DNA from: an uncultured Sutterella sp.
GTDB lineage: Bacteria; Pseudomonadota; Gammaproteobacteria; Burkholderiales; Burkholderiaceae_F
Assembly (NCBI GenBank): GCA_900552195.1
Contig: URYO01000042.1
Coordinates: 1 to 8,615 of the forward strand
DNA: 8,615 nt
Direction of reading: 5' to 3'
Shown in pieces: positions 1-8,561 of the stretch. The notes under the pieces are model-generated. The model was not told the DNA's origin. It saw only the letters and a list, made by a program, of their open reading frames with translations, and did no database searches. Position numbers and translations under genes: made by a program. How positions within the stretch are numbered: the first letter of the stretch is position 1; every line of letters begins with the position of its first letter.

Positions 1-1086
1 GGGAACCGGGGCGCGGGCCGTGGCGGGAAAAGAAATCCCGGAACCGACCTTCAGGCCGTGATCGGGCCGATTAATGAAGAGATTGATCATCTATGCGCTT
101 TGCATTTCCGCAAAGATGAGCTGGATTATCTGCGCAGCCTGCGCTTTATGAAGAGCGACTTCATCGACTTTTTGGAACTCTTTCATCTGAAGCGTTCCTG
201 TATTGAAGTAAAGAAGGCAGAGGGCAGCGATACCGATATTGAAATCCGTATTCGCGGGCCGTGGCTCCATACCATCATGTTCGAGATTCCGGTTCTTGCC
301 ATTGTCAACGAATGCTATTACCGCAAGTTCTATCCCAACCAGGATTTGACGGAAGGGCGCCGGCGGCTGAAAGCAAAAATGGAGTCTATTAAGGATATTC
401 AGGATATCGGTATCTCGGAATACGGCACCCGCAGACGTTTCTCTAAAGCATGGCAGGAAGAGGTTATTAAGACCATGCAGGCGACGATGGGCAAACAATT
501 TACTGGCACGAGCAACGTTTACTACGCAATGCAGCTGGGACTCACGCCGCTTGGGACAATGGCACATGAATATCTACAGGCATGTCAGGCTCTGGGCCCG
601 CGTCTTAGAGATTCTCAAAAATACGCGTTTGAAATGTGGGCAAAAGAGTATCGCGGCGATCTCGGCATTGCTCTGTCCGATGTCTACGGCATGAAACCTT
701 TCCTGCTGGATTTCGACATGTACTTCTGCAAACTCTTTGACGGTGCCCGCCACGACTCCGGAAATCCGTTTGAATGGGGCGAACATCTCATTGAGCATTA
801 TCGGAAAAACCGCTGCGATCCTAAGACAAAGACACTGATTTTCTCGGACATGCTCGACTTCCCGAAAGTGATCAGTTTGTACAACGCTTTCCACGGAAGA
901 ATCCGACTCGGTTTCGGTATCGGCACAAATCTGGTAAACGATTTGGGAATTCCGGCACTTCAGAATGTCATTAAATTGATTCGCTGCAATGATCAGCCTG
1001 TGGCAAAACTCTCTGACGATCCGATAAAGAGTATGTGCGAAGATGAATCATATTTGCGCTATCTGAAAAGTGTTTTTAACATTTGA
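1..1086 (+). CDS. pncB: Nicotinate phosphoribosyltransferase, 5'-truncated by the window edge
   Basis: This enzyme joins nicotinate and PRPP, with ATP hydrolysis, to give nicotinate mononucleotide in the cytoplasmic NAD salvage (Preiss-Handler) pathway. Family motifs in order are GPW and YGTRRRFS, then FTGTSN, then [10 protein letters not shown], whose His (codon 565-567) matches the autophosphorylated His of the Salmonella/E. coli enzyme. They are followed by [29 protein letters not shown] (phosphoribosyl binding) and KLSDDP. The C-terminus ends where family members end, with TGA at 1084-1086. The frame is open to base 1. Recognisable family sequence (KRNPGTDLQ) starts near base 28, upstream of the GTG at 58, so that GTG is not the true start. 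By comparison with the roughly 400-residue E. coli protein, about 40 N-terminal residues are missing. Bases 1-27 translate to a Gly/Arg-rich string unlike the family. The next gene is 240 nt away and functionally unrelated. Confidence 0.95.
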   Translation, partial: GNRGAGRGGKRNPGTDLQAVIGPINEEIDHLCALHFRKDELDYLRSLRFMKSDFIDFLELFHLKRSCIEVKKAEGSDTDIEIRIRGPWLHTIMFEIPVLAIVNECYYRKFYPNQDLTEGRRRLKAKMESIKDIQDIGISEYGTRRRFSKAWQEEVIKTMQATMGKQFTGTSNVYYAMQLGLTPLGTMAHEYLQACQALGPRLRDSQKYAFEMWAKEYRGDLGIALSDVYGMKPFLLDFDMYFCKLFDGARHDSGNPFEWGEHLIEHYRKNRCDPKTKTLIFSDMLDFPKVISLYNAFHGRIRLGFGIGTNLVNDLGIPALQNVIKLIRCNDQPVAKLSDDPIKSMCEDESYLRYLKSVFNI

Positions 1087-1158
1087 TAAAAATTACCATT
1101 ATCTGAAAATTAACAACTTAACCCAGCGGATTTGATAGACTTTTATCTTTTCTCTTAG

Positions 1159-1180
1159 ACAGTTATCAATTTTTGACTGT
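1159..1180 (+). other. Small stem-loop downstream of pncB
   Basis: ACAGTTA (1159-1165) pairs with TGACTGT (1174-1180), seven pairs including one G-T wobble, around an 8-nt AT-rich loop. It lies 72 nt after the pncB stop in T-rich sequence, but no T-run follows it directly, so it is a poor terminator by itself. It may stabilise the pncB mRNA 3' end or act together with the larger hairpin that starts 6 nt later. Confidence 0.35.
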
Positions 1181-1185
1181 TTGAA

Positions 1186-1249
1186 GGAGCAGAATTTATT
1201 TCTGATGTCATAAAGACAATCGGACTTAAATTCTGCTTTAGTTTTGTTT
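1186..1249 (+). terminator. Long stem-loop with T-rich tail (terminator-like or structured RNA)
   Basis: AGCAGAATTTA (1188-1198) is perfectly complementary to TAAATTCTGCT (1227-1237), extended outward by two G-T wobbles (1186-1187 with 1238-1239). After a 2x2 internal loop, 1201-1206 pairs with 1219-1224 (one wobble). After a bulged A1218, 1207-1209 pairs with 1215-1217 around the loop ATAAA. That makes about 22 pairs in 54 nt. An interrupted T-rich tail (TTTTGTTT, 1242-1249) follows. The structure is seen directly in the sequence. Transcription termination for pncB is the simplest reading, but the stem is longer and less GC-rich than usual, and a leader element or small RNA is possible. Confidence 0.5.
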
Positions 1250-1281
1250 AGCGGTCCTCGAGTCATTTAATGAATTCGATT

Positions 1282-1302
1282 CCGGCATTTTTGTTCTGCC
1301 GG
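1282..1302 (+). promoter_or_regulatory. GC-rich hairpin in the leader of the antiporter gene
   Basis: CCGGCA (1282-1287) pairs perfectly with TGCCGG (1297-1302) around a T-rich 9-nt loop. It ends 12 nt before the AAAAGG ribosome binding site (1315-1320) of the transporter gene, so it would sit in its 5' untranslated region. A weak -10-like TTTAAT lies at 1266-1271 without a convincing -35. The position suits an mRNA leader structure. No complementary anti-Shine-Dalgarno strand was seen. Confidence 0.35.
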
Positions 1303-1326
1303 CCGCGAACGTAGAAAAGGTAAATG

Positions 1327-2745
1327 ATGAACAAGAAAACAACATTCCTCGGAGCAGTGGCGGCGTTATCCGGCTTGCTTCCGATTTCTGCCCATGCGGC
1401 GCTTCCCGGTGCCGAACTGAGCTTGTGCTGGGCGATTCCTTTCGCCGGTATTTTGCTCAGTATTGCCCTGGGACCTCTGCTTTTTGCACATTTCTGGCAC
1501 AAAAACTATGGCAAAGTCGCCTTGATGTGGGCAGTTTTGGCAGCCGTTCCGCTCTTTATGTTCTTTGGAACACAGACTTCTATCGAAGCACTCGCACACG
1601 CTCTGATCGGTGATTACGTTCCGTTCATTATTTTCGTCGGTTCTCTTTACATTGTTGCCGGCGGTATTCACCTGAGAGGCTCGTTCGTCGGCAAACCCTG
1701 GCTGAACACGACATTTCTTTTAAGCGGCGCTATTCTGGCCAATCTGATGGGTACCACGGGCGCCGCGATGCTTCTGATTCGTCCTTTGTTAAGCGCGAAC
1801 AGAAGACGTCACTATCAGATGCACACCTACATTTTCTTCATTTTCATTGTCGCTAATATCGCGGGTTCTTTAACTCCGCTCGGCGATCCTCCCTTGTTCC
1901 TGGGTTTCCTGCGCGGCGTGACCTTCTTCTGGACCGCTGCTCATCTTTGGGAAGTGACCGGCGTTGCCGTGGGACTTCTTCTGATCATTTATTTCCTTCT
2001 GGATACTTGGCTCTACAAGAAAGAACTTAAAGATAACGAAGAACTCAAGAAGCCCGTCGCCTACGTTCCGTTCGGATTCGAAGGCTCTATCAACTTCGTT
2101 CTTCTTGCCTGTATCGTGGGTGCCGTGCTGATGTCAGGATTCTGGAAGACTGGCGTTGAATATCACTTCCTCGGTCTGCACATTGCGCTTGAATCCCTTA
2201 TTCGCGACGGTATTTTTGCGACAGCTGCAATCCTTTCCCTCATTCTTACGAAGAAAGAGTACCGCGACGCCAACCAGTTCTCCTGGGAACCGATTCTGGA
2301 AGTTGGCAAACTGTTCTTCGGTATTTTCGTAACGATCGTTCCCGTTCTGGAAATGCTTCGAGCCGGCTCTTCCGGCGCCTTCGCTCCGGTTGTTGCTTTA
2401 GTGACCGGTTCCGACGGACAGCCTGTCAACGCAGCTTACTTCTGGCTCACCGGTATGCTCTCCAGCTTCCTGGATAACGCTCCGACATATCTGGCCTTCT
2501 TTAACTTGGCCGGCGGCGATCCTGCCTACCTCATGACGACAGGCGCACACACCCTGATGGCGATTTCTATGGGCGCTGTCTTCATGGGTGCGATGACCTA
2601 CATCGGCAATGCCCCGAACTTCATGGTGGTCAGTATCGTTCAAAACCGCGGCGTCAAGATGCCTTCCTTCTTCGGCTTCATGGCCTGGTCGTACGGTATT
2701 TTGGTTCCGATCTTCCTGGTTCTTACATGGCTCTTCCTAATGTAA
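1327..2745 (+). CDS. Ion transporter superfamily permease, probable Na+/H+ antiporter (NhaD/CitMHS-like)
   Basis: A polytopic inner-membrane carrier of 472 residues with ten or more hydrophobic helices. It shows the inverted-repeat signatures of the ion transporter superfamily. In the first half these are MGTTGA (about residue 141) and TPLGDPPLFLG (about 183); in the second half they are FLDNAPTY (about 381) and YIGNAPNF (about 425). Such proteins are usually annotated as sodium:proton antiporters or putative citrate-type carriers, so Na+ extrusion is likely, but the substrate cannot be read from sequence. The N-terminus (MNKKTTFLG to ISAHA) looks like a cleavable signal peptide ending near residue 25. 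Two adjacent ATGs occur at 1324 and 1327. AAAAGG at 1315-1320 leaves 3 nt to the first and 6 nt to the second, so 1327 is preferred. It is a single-gene unit closed by its own terminator. Confidence 0.85.
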   Translation: MNKKTTFLGAVAALSGLLPISAHAALPGAELSLCWAIPFAGILLSIALGPLLFAHFWHKNYGKVALMWAVLAAVPLFMFFGTQTSIEALAHALIGDYVPFIIFVGSLYIVAGGIHLRGSFVGKPWLNTTFLLSGAILANLMGTTGAAMLLIRPLLSANRRRHYQMHTYIFFIFIVANIAGSLTPLGDPPLFLGFLRGVTFFWTAAHLWEVTGVAVGLLLIIYFLLDTWLYKKELKDNEELKKPVAYVPFGFEGSINFVLLACIVGAVLMSGFWKTGVEYHFLGLHIALESLIRDGIFATAAILSLILTKKEYRDANQFSWEPILEVGKLFFGIFVTIVPVLEMLRAGSSGAFAPVVALVTGSDGQPVNAAYFWLTGMLSSFLDNAPTYLAFFNLAGGDPAYLMTTGAHTLMAISMGAVFMGAMTYIGNAPNFMVVSIVQNRGVKMPSFFGFMAWSYGILVPIFLVLTWLFLM

Positions 2746-2770
2746 ACCGTTAAGGATAGATATTCTTCTG

Positions 2771-2808
2771 ACCGCTCCCTTCATTCGTGATCGGAGCGGT
2801 TTGTTTTT
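2771..2808 (+). terminator. Rho-independent terminator of the antiporter gene
   Basis: ACCGCTCC (2771-2778) and GGAGCGGT (2793-2800) form a perfect 8-bp GC-rich stem with a 14-nt loop, followed at once by TTGTTTTT. It begins 25 nt after the transporter stop codon. The T-run is only on the + side, so it acts in that direction. A second, weaker stem (2810-2827, CCGAA with TTCGG) follows directly. Confidence 0.88.
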
Positions 2809-2888
2809 GCCGAAACAAAACGTTCGGAAAAGAAGAGGCTGACCGCACAACTTAGGATGCAAAGCGTCAGATCGTGTGTTTGGAAAGA

Positions 2889-2894
2889 TACAAT
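2889..2894 (+). promoter_or_regulatory. Weak -10 candidate ahead of the two-gene membrane unit
   Basis: TACAAT matches the sigma-70 -10 consensus at 5 of 6 positions and lies 42 nt before the ATG of the next gene. No good -35 hexamer is present at 16-18 nt spacing, so this is only a candidate. A promoter is expected somewhere in 2809-2935, because a strong terminator precedes the region. Confidence 0.25.
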
Positions 2895-2935
2895 GATCGT
2901 ATTTACGAACAGTAGAAACGAACTACACGCAATAT

Positions 2936-3649
2936 ATGTCTCACACTCATTACTATCAGGAAGACACCGATGAGGGGCTGAAGATCGCTGCGCTATTAAA
3001 TCAGCTGATTGAATCCCCCGGAGCTCTGTCTAAAAAGGAATGGGAGTACCTGAATACGCTGCCCATCGGCACGCTGATGCGCGAAGCCGGCATCAGTCGT
3101 AAAGAAGCGGTTCATGTTTTTAATCAAATCGACCGGATTGAAGCGGATGTGAGCAAGATCGGGCGGTTTGAACATCTGACCGATGCTTTCATGATGTGGC
3201 TCGTAGGCGGAAGCTTCGTACTGGCCGGTGTGCTTTTGGCCTTAATTTCTATTCCTGAAAGCGTGTGGGGAAGAATCACGATTCCGATAAGTATCGGTAT
3301 CGGCCTTATCTTTATTTTTGTTCCGTTCATAGCCAGGAAGCGCGCTTTGACTTATGACAAAGACTGCTTCAGACACACCATCGTCGAAATCTTAGGCCAA
3401 GGATTGATGAAGCGCTCGGTTTTAACCACAGACGCGCTGATTCGAGAAATTCAGCCGCACGAACCAAAGAAAGCTTTGTTGGAAGTAGTTGAGAAATTTG
3501 CCCAAACGCAGAATCGAAAGATCTCAAAATACGAAGAGATCTGTCTGATTAAGCAGCTTTTGGACGGCTACAACCTTAAAATTTCTGATCTGCCATTTGA
3601 AGTAATTGAGGAAATTGACGGCATTTGTCCGGCAAGAAATCCGGCATGA
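2936..3649 (+). CDS. Unrecognised two-helix membrane protein, coupled to a CDF exporter
   Basis: I do not recognise this 237-residue protein. It begins with a short His/Tyr/acidic segment, followed by a charged, probably helical domain (about residues 10-80) that contains a region resembling a small helix-turn-helix (LPIGTLMREAGISRKEAVHVF, about 42-62). Two hydrophobic stretches at about 84-106 and 113-133, with a short PESVWGR turn, look like a membrane hairpin. A soluble C-terminal domain (about 134-237) carries only a few cysteines. This predicts both ends in the cytoplasm. The ATG at 2936 has no clear Shine-Dalgarno. Its stop TGA overlaps the ATG of the cation exporter gene (ATGA, 3646-3649), so the two are almost certainly co-translated. 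The partnership suggests a role linked to metal export or its control, which is inference from context alone. Confidence 0.8.
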   Translation: MSHTHYYQEDTDEGLKIAALLNQLIESPGALSKKEWEYLNTLPIGTLMREAGISRKEAVHVFNQIDRIEADVSKIGRFEHLTDAFMMWLVGGSFVLAGVLLALISIPESVWGRITIPISIGIGLIFIFVPFIARKRALTYDKDCFRHTIVEILGQGLMKRSVLTTDALIREIQPHEPKKALLEVVEKFAQTQNRKISKYEEICLIKQLLDGYNLKISDLPFEVIEEIDGICPARNPA

Positions 3650-4599
3650 AAAAAGTAATTGAATCGACAAATTTAGAAAAGCAGCTGACGCGCCATCATG
3701 AAGGCGACAGCGACTACACCCATCAGGGCACGGGTTCATCCAAAAAAGTACTGATCGCCGCAGTGTGTCTCACGCTGGGTTATGCAGTGATTGAGGTTAT
3801 CGGCGGTTTCTTGTCGAACTCACTGGCTTTGTTATCTGATGCGGGGCACATGGTCACCGACTCTGCCTCTCTCTTCTTTGCGCTGCTGGCTAACGTCCTG
3901 GCCGGCCGTCCCGCAAGCGGCAAGTATTCTTTTGGGTTTGCAAAACTTGAAGTATTGGCGGCGCTTTTGAACGCGCTGGCTATGTTTGCGGTGGTGCTCT
4001 GGATTGTGGTTGAAGCGGTGGAGCGCTTCAGCAGTCCTGTGCCTGTCAACGGCTCGAGTGTATTTTTAGTGGCTGCGCTGGGTCTGCTGATCAATATTGC
4101 CGTTGCCTGGACACTTTCCAGAGATCAAAAAAGCATCAATACTCGCGCTGCACTTCTGCATGTGATGGGCGACTTGCTGGGTTCCGTCGCTGCGATCACC
4201 GCCGGTATTGTGATTTTCTTCGGCGGTCCTGTGATTGTCGACCCGATCCTTTCTATTTTTGTGAGTGCTTTAATCCTGCATTCTTCCTGGGGCGTCGTCA
4301 AAACTTCAGTACATCTTCTTTTGGATGGCGTTCCGGAAAATATTCCTTACCAGGAAGTCGGTTCGACCCTGGAAGCAATTCCTGGCGTTTACGCCGTGCA
4401 TGATCTCCATATTTGGGACATGACGGCAAACGAAGCTGCCCTGTCTTCTCACATCGTTTTGGAACGCATGGACGAGTGGCCTCAGGTTTTAGAGAAAGCT
4501 CGTGAGATTCTGGAGAAAAAATACGGAATTTCTCACATCACGCTTCAGCCTGAACCTGTTGAGGAAATGAAAAAGCGTTTCATGTGCATTGGTGAATAA
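3646..4599 (+). CDS. CDF-family Zn2+/divalent cation exporter (ZitB/CzcD-like)
   Basis: Inner-membrane cation diffusion facilitator that exports Zn2+ or similar ions in exchange for protons. Using the ATG at 3646 it has 317 residues, a normal length. Six hydrophobic segments lie at about 34-54, 59-82, 101-125, 138-157, 168-192 and 198-215. The intramembrane metal site is visible as H68-x3-D72 in SDAGHMVTDS of helix 2 and H172-x3-D176 in LLHVMGDLLGS of helix 5, the HDHD arrangement of Zn-type members. The cytoplasmic C-terminal domain contains the family stretch VHDLHIWDMT (about 251-260) and further His residues (269, 297). No His-rich loop between helices 4 and 5 is seen. A TTG seven codons upstream is a possible start, but the ATGA overlap with the preceding gene and the basic N-terminus (MKKVIE) favour 3646. 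No terminator follows it clearly. Confidence 0.93.
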   Translation: MKKVIESTNLEKQLTRHHEGDSDYTHQGTGSSKKVLIAAVCLTLGYAVIEVIGGFLSNSLALLSDAGHMVTDSASLFFALLANVLAGRPASGKYSFGFAKLEVLAALLNALAMFAVVLWIVVEAVERFSSPVPVNGSSVFLVAALGLLINIAVAWTLSRDQKSINTRAALLHVMGDLLGSVAAITAGIVIFFGGPVIVDPILSIFVSALILHSSWGVVKTSVHLLLDGVPENIPYQEVGSTLEAIPGVYAVHDLHIWDMTANEAALSSHIVLERMDEWPQVLEKAREILEKKYGISHITLQPEPVEEMKKRFMCIGE

Positions 4600-4604
4600 C
4601 TTTC

Positions 4605-4676
4605 AGCGGTGAGGCGGACTTGTATCAAACCGTCAGGAGGGGCCTTGGAGAAGTTACAAATAGCCTCTCGACCGCT
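4605..4676 (+). repeat. Long-range inverted repeat between the CDF gene and pyrG
   Basis: AGCGGTGAGGC (4605-4615) is complementary to GCCTC (4663-4667) plus ACCGCT (4671-4676), with a 3-nt interruption (TCG) in the right arm. The arms are 47 nt apart. The right arm covers the spacer of the pyrG promoter and ends in the first base of its -10 box. As RNA it could fold at the CDF mRNA 3' end, although no T-run follows. As DNA it could be an operator-like site. The loop holds a weaker imperfect hairpin (CGG...CCG, 4615-4632). Confidence 0.3.
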
Positions 4677-4681
4677 ATAAT
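4653..4681 (+). promoter_or_regulatory. Sigma-70 promoter of the pyrG-kdsA-eno operon
   Basis: A perfect -10 TATAAT (4676-4681) sits 17 nt after GTTACA (4653-4658), which matches the -35 consensus at 4 of 6 positions including the ACA. The expected start is near G4687-A4689, within GATTTTG (4688-4694), giving a leader of about 63 nt before the pyrG ATG. The position and spacing make this the best promoter in the window. Confidence 0.72.
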
Positions 4682-4701
4682 TGATTGGATTTTGTAAAGC
4701 C

Positions 4702-6394
<1,693 letters not shown>

Positions 6395-6399
6395 TCGAC

Positions 6400-6426
6400 A
6401 TGCAGTTATGAGGTTTTGAAGTCGGT
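6400..6426 (+). other. Ancestral N-terminus of kdsA, interrupted by an in-frame TGA
   Basis: In the kdsA frame, ATG at 6400 starts Met-Gln-Leu, then TGA (6409-6411), then Gly-Phe-Glu-Val-Gly running into the GTG at 6427. From memory, Burkholderia-type KdsA begins MKLCDFEVGL, which aligns without a gap, with Cys at the TGA position. Counting from 6400 the gene has 284 codons, the length of those homologs. A GAG lies 8 nt before this ATG, and the pyrG stop is 5 nt upstream. The segment is therefore coding by descent. Whether it is translated now depends on TGA readthrough or correction of the base. Confidence 0.7.
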
Positions 6427-7254
6427 GTGAACAGACGCTTCATCATTCTTGCTGGTCCGTTCGTCCTCGAGAGCGAGCGGCTCACACTTGATATCGCCGG
6501 CAAGATGAAAGAGATCACCGATAAACTCGGGATCCCTTATGTGTTTAAAGCAAGCTACGACAAGGCAAATCGTTCCTCGGACACGAGTTTTCGCGGCTTG
6601 GGAATGGCTAACGGCCTGCGTATTTTGGAAGAAGTTCGTCGTCAGATCGGCGTTCCGGTCGTCACCGACGTTCATACGGCCGATGAGGTTCCGGAAGTCG
6701 CCTCTGTCGTTGATCTTCTTCAGACGCCGGCTTTCCTTTGCCGTCAGACAGACTTCATTGCCGCCTGTGCCAAGAGCGGTAAGCCCGTCAATATCAAGAA
6801 GGGCCAGTTCTTGGCTCCTCAGGATATGAAGCAGGTCGTGCTCAAAGCTCGTCACGCAGCTGCCGCGGCCGGTCTTTCCGAAGACCGTTTTATGGTTTGC
6901 GAGCGCGGTGCCTGTTTCGGATACAACAACCTTGTGTCCGATATGCGCAGTCTTGTGATCATGCGCGACTGCGACGCCCCGGTGATTTTCGATGCGACGC
7001 ATTCCGTTCAGCTCCCCGGCGGTCAGGGCACAAGCTCCGGCGGCCGCAGAGAATTTGTTCCTCCTCTGGCCCGCGCGGCTGTTGCGGTCGGTGTTTCCGG
7101 TCTCTTTATGGAAACGCACCCGAATCCCTGCTGCGCCAAGAGCGACGGACCGAACATGGTGCCGCTCGATAAGATGGAAGCGCTGCTGACTAATTTGCAG
7201 GGCATTGACCGACTTGTAAAGTCCGGTGAATTTTTAGAAAACCAGTTGCATTAA
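6427..7254 (+). CDS. kdsA: 3-deoxy-D-manno-octulosonate-8-phosphate synthase
   Basis: Condenses PEP with arabinose-5-phosphate to give KDO-8-phosphate, the committed step to the KDO of lipopolysaccharide. From GTG 6427 it has 275 residues of the DAHP synthase/KdsA barrel family. Motifs include [11 protein letters not shown] (41-51), [52 protein letters not shown] and METHPNP...KSDGPN. The QLPGG type belongs to metal-dependent enzymes. His192, Glu229 and Asp240 align with three metal ligands, but the fourth ligand, Cys in the AGPC/AGTC motif, is Phe (codon 6460-6462). GTG 6427 is the first usable start after the in-frame TGA and has only a weak GAAG site. About nine conserved N-terminal residues would be lost if translation starts here. 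eno follows after 17 nt. Confidence 0.93.
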   Translation: MNRRFIILAGPFVLESERLTLDIAGKMKEITDKLGIPYVFKASYDKANRSSDTSFRGLGMANGLRILEEVRRQIGVPVVTDVHTADEVPEVASVVDLLQTPAFLCRQTDFIAACAKSGKPVNIKKGQFLAPQDMKQVVLKARHAAAAAGLSEDRFMVCERGACFGYNNLVSDMRSLVIMRDCDAPVIFDATHSVQLPGGQGTSSGGRREFVPPLARAAVAVGVSGLFMETHPNPCCAKSDGPNMVPLDKMEALLTNLQGIDRLVKSGEFLENQLH

Positions 7255-7262
7255 CTTTTTAA

Positions 7263-8558
<1,296 letters not shown>

Positions 8559-8561
8559 TTT

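Noticed and set aside
58..60. GTG as the start codon of pncB
   Set aside because: Family-like residues (RNPGTDLQA) are encoded in frame upstream of it, so the real start is beyond the window.
1087..1326. Sodium or lithium riboswitch ahead of the antiporter
   Set aside because: The region has hairpins, but I could not match any known riboswitch consensus by eye; kept only as a suggestion to scan.
2870..2901. Two GATCGT copies (2870-2875 and 2896-2901) as a regulator site
   Set aside because: Six-base direct repeats at this spacing are easily due to chance, and no known operator matches.
6408..6419. ATG at 6408 as a kdsA start
   Set aside because: It is out of frame and reaches a TGA after three codons.
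6406..7119. Antisense open frame across kdsA (237 codons)
   Set aside because: Shadow of the conserved kdsA frame, with no supporting motif, promoter or ribosome site.
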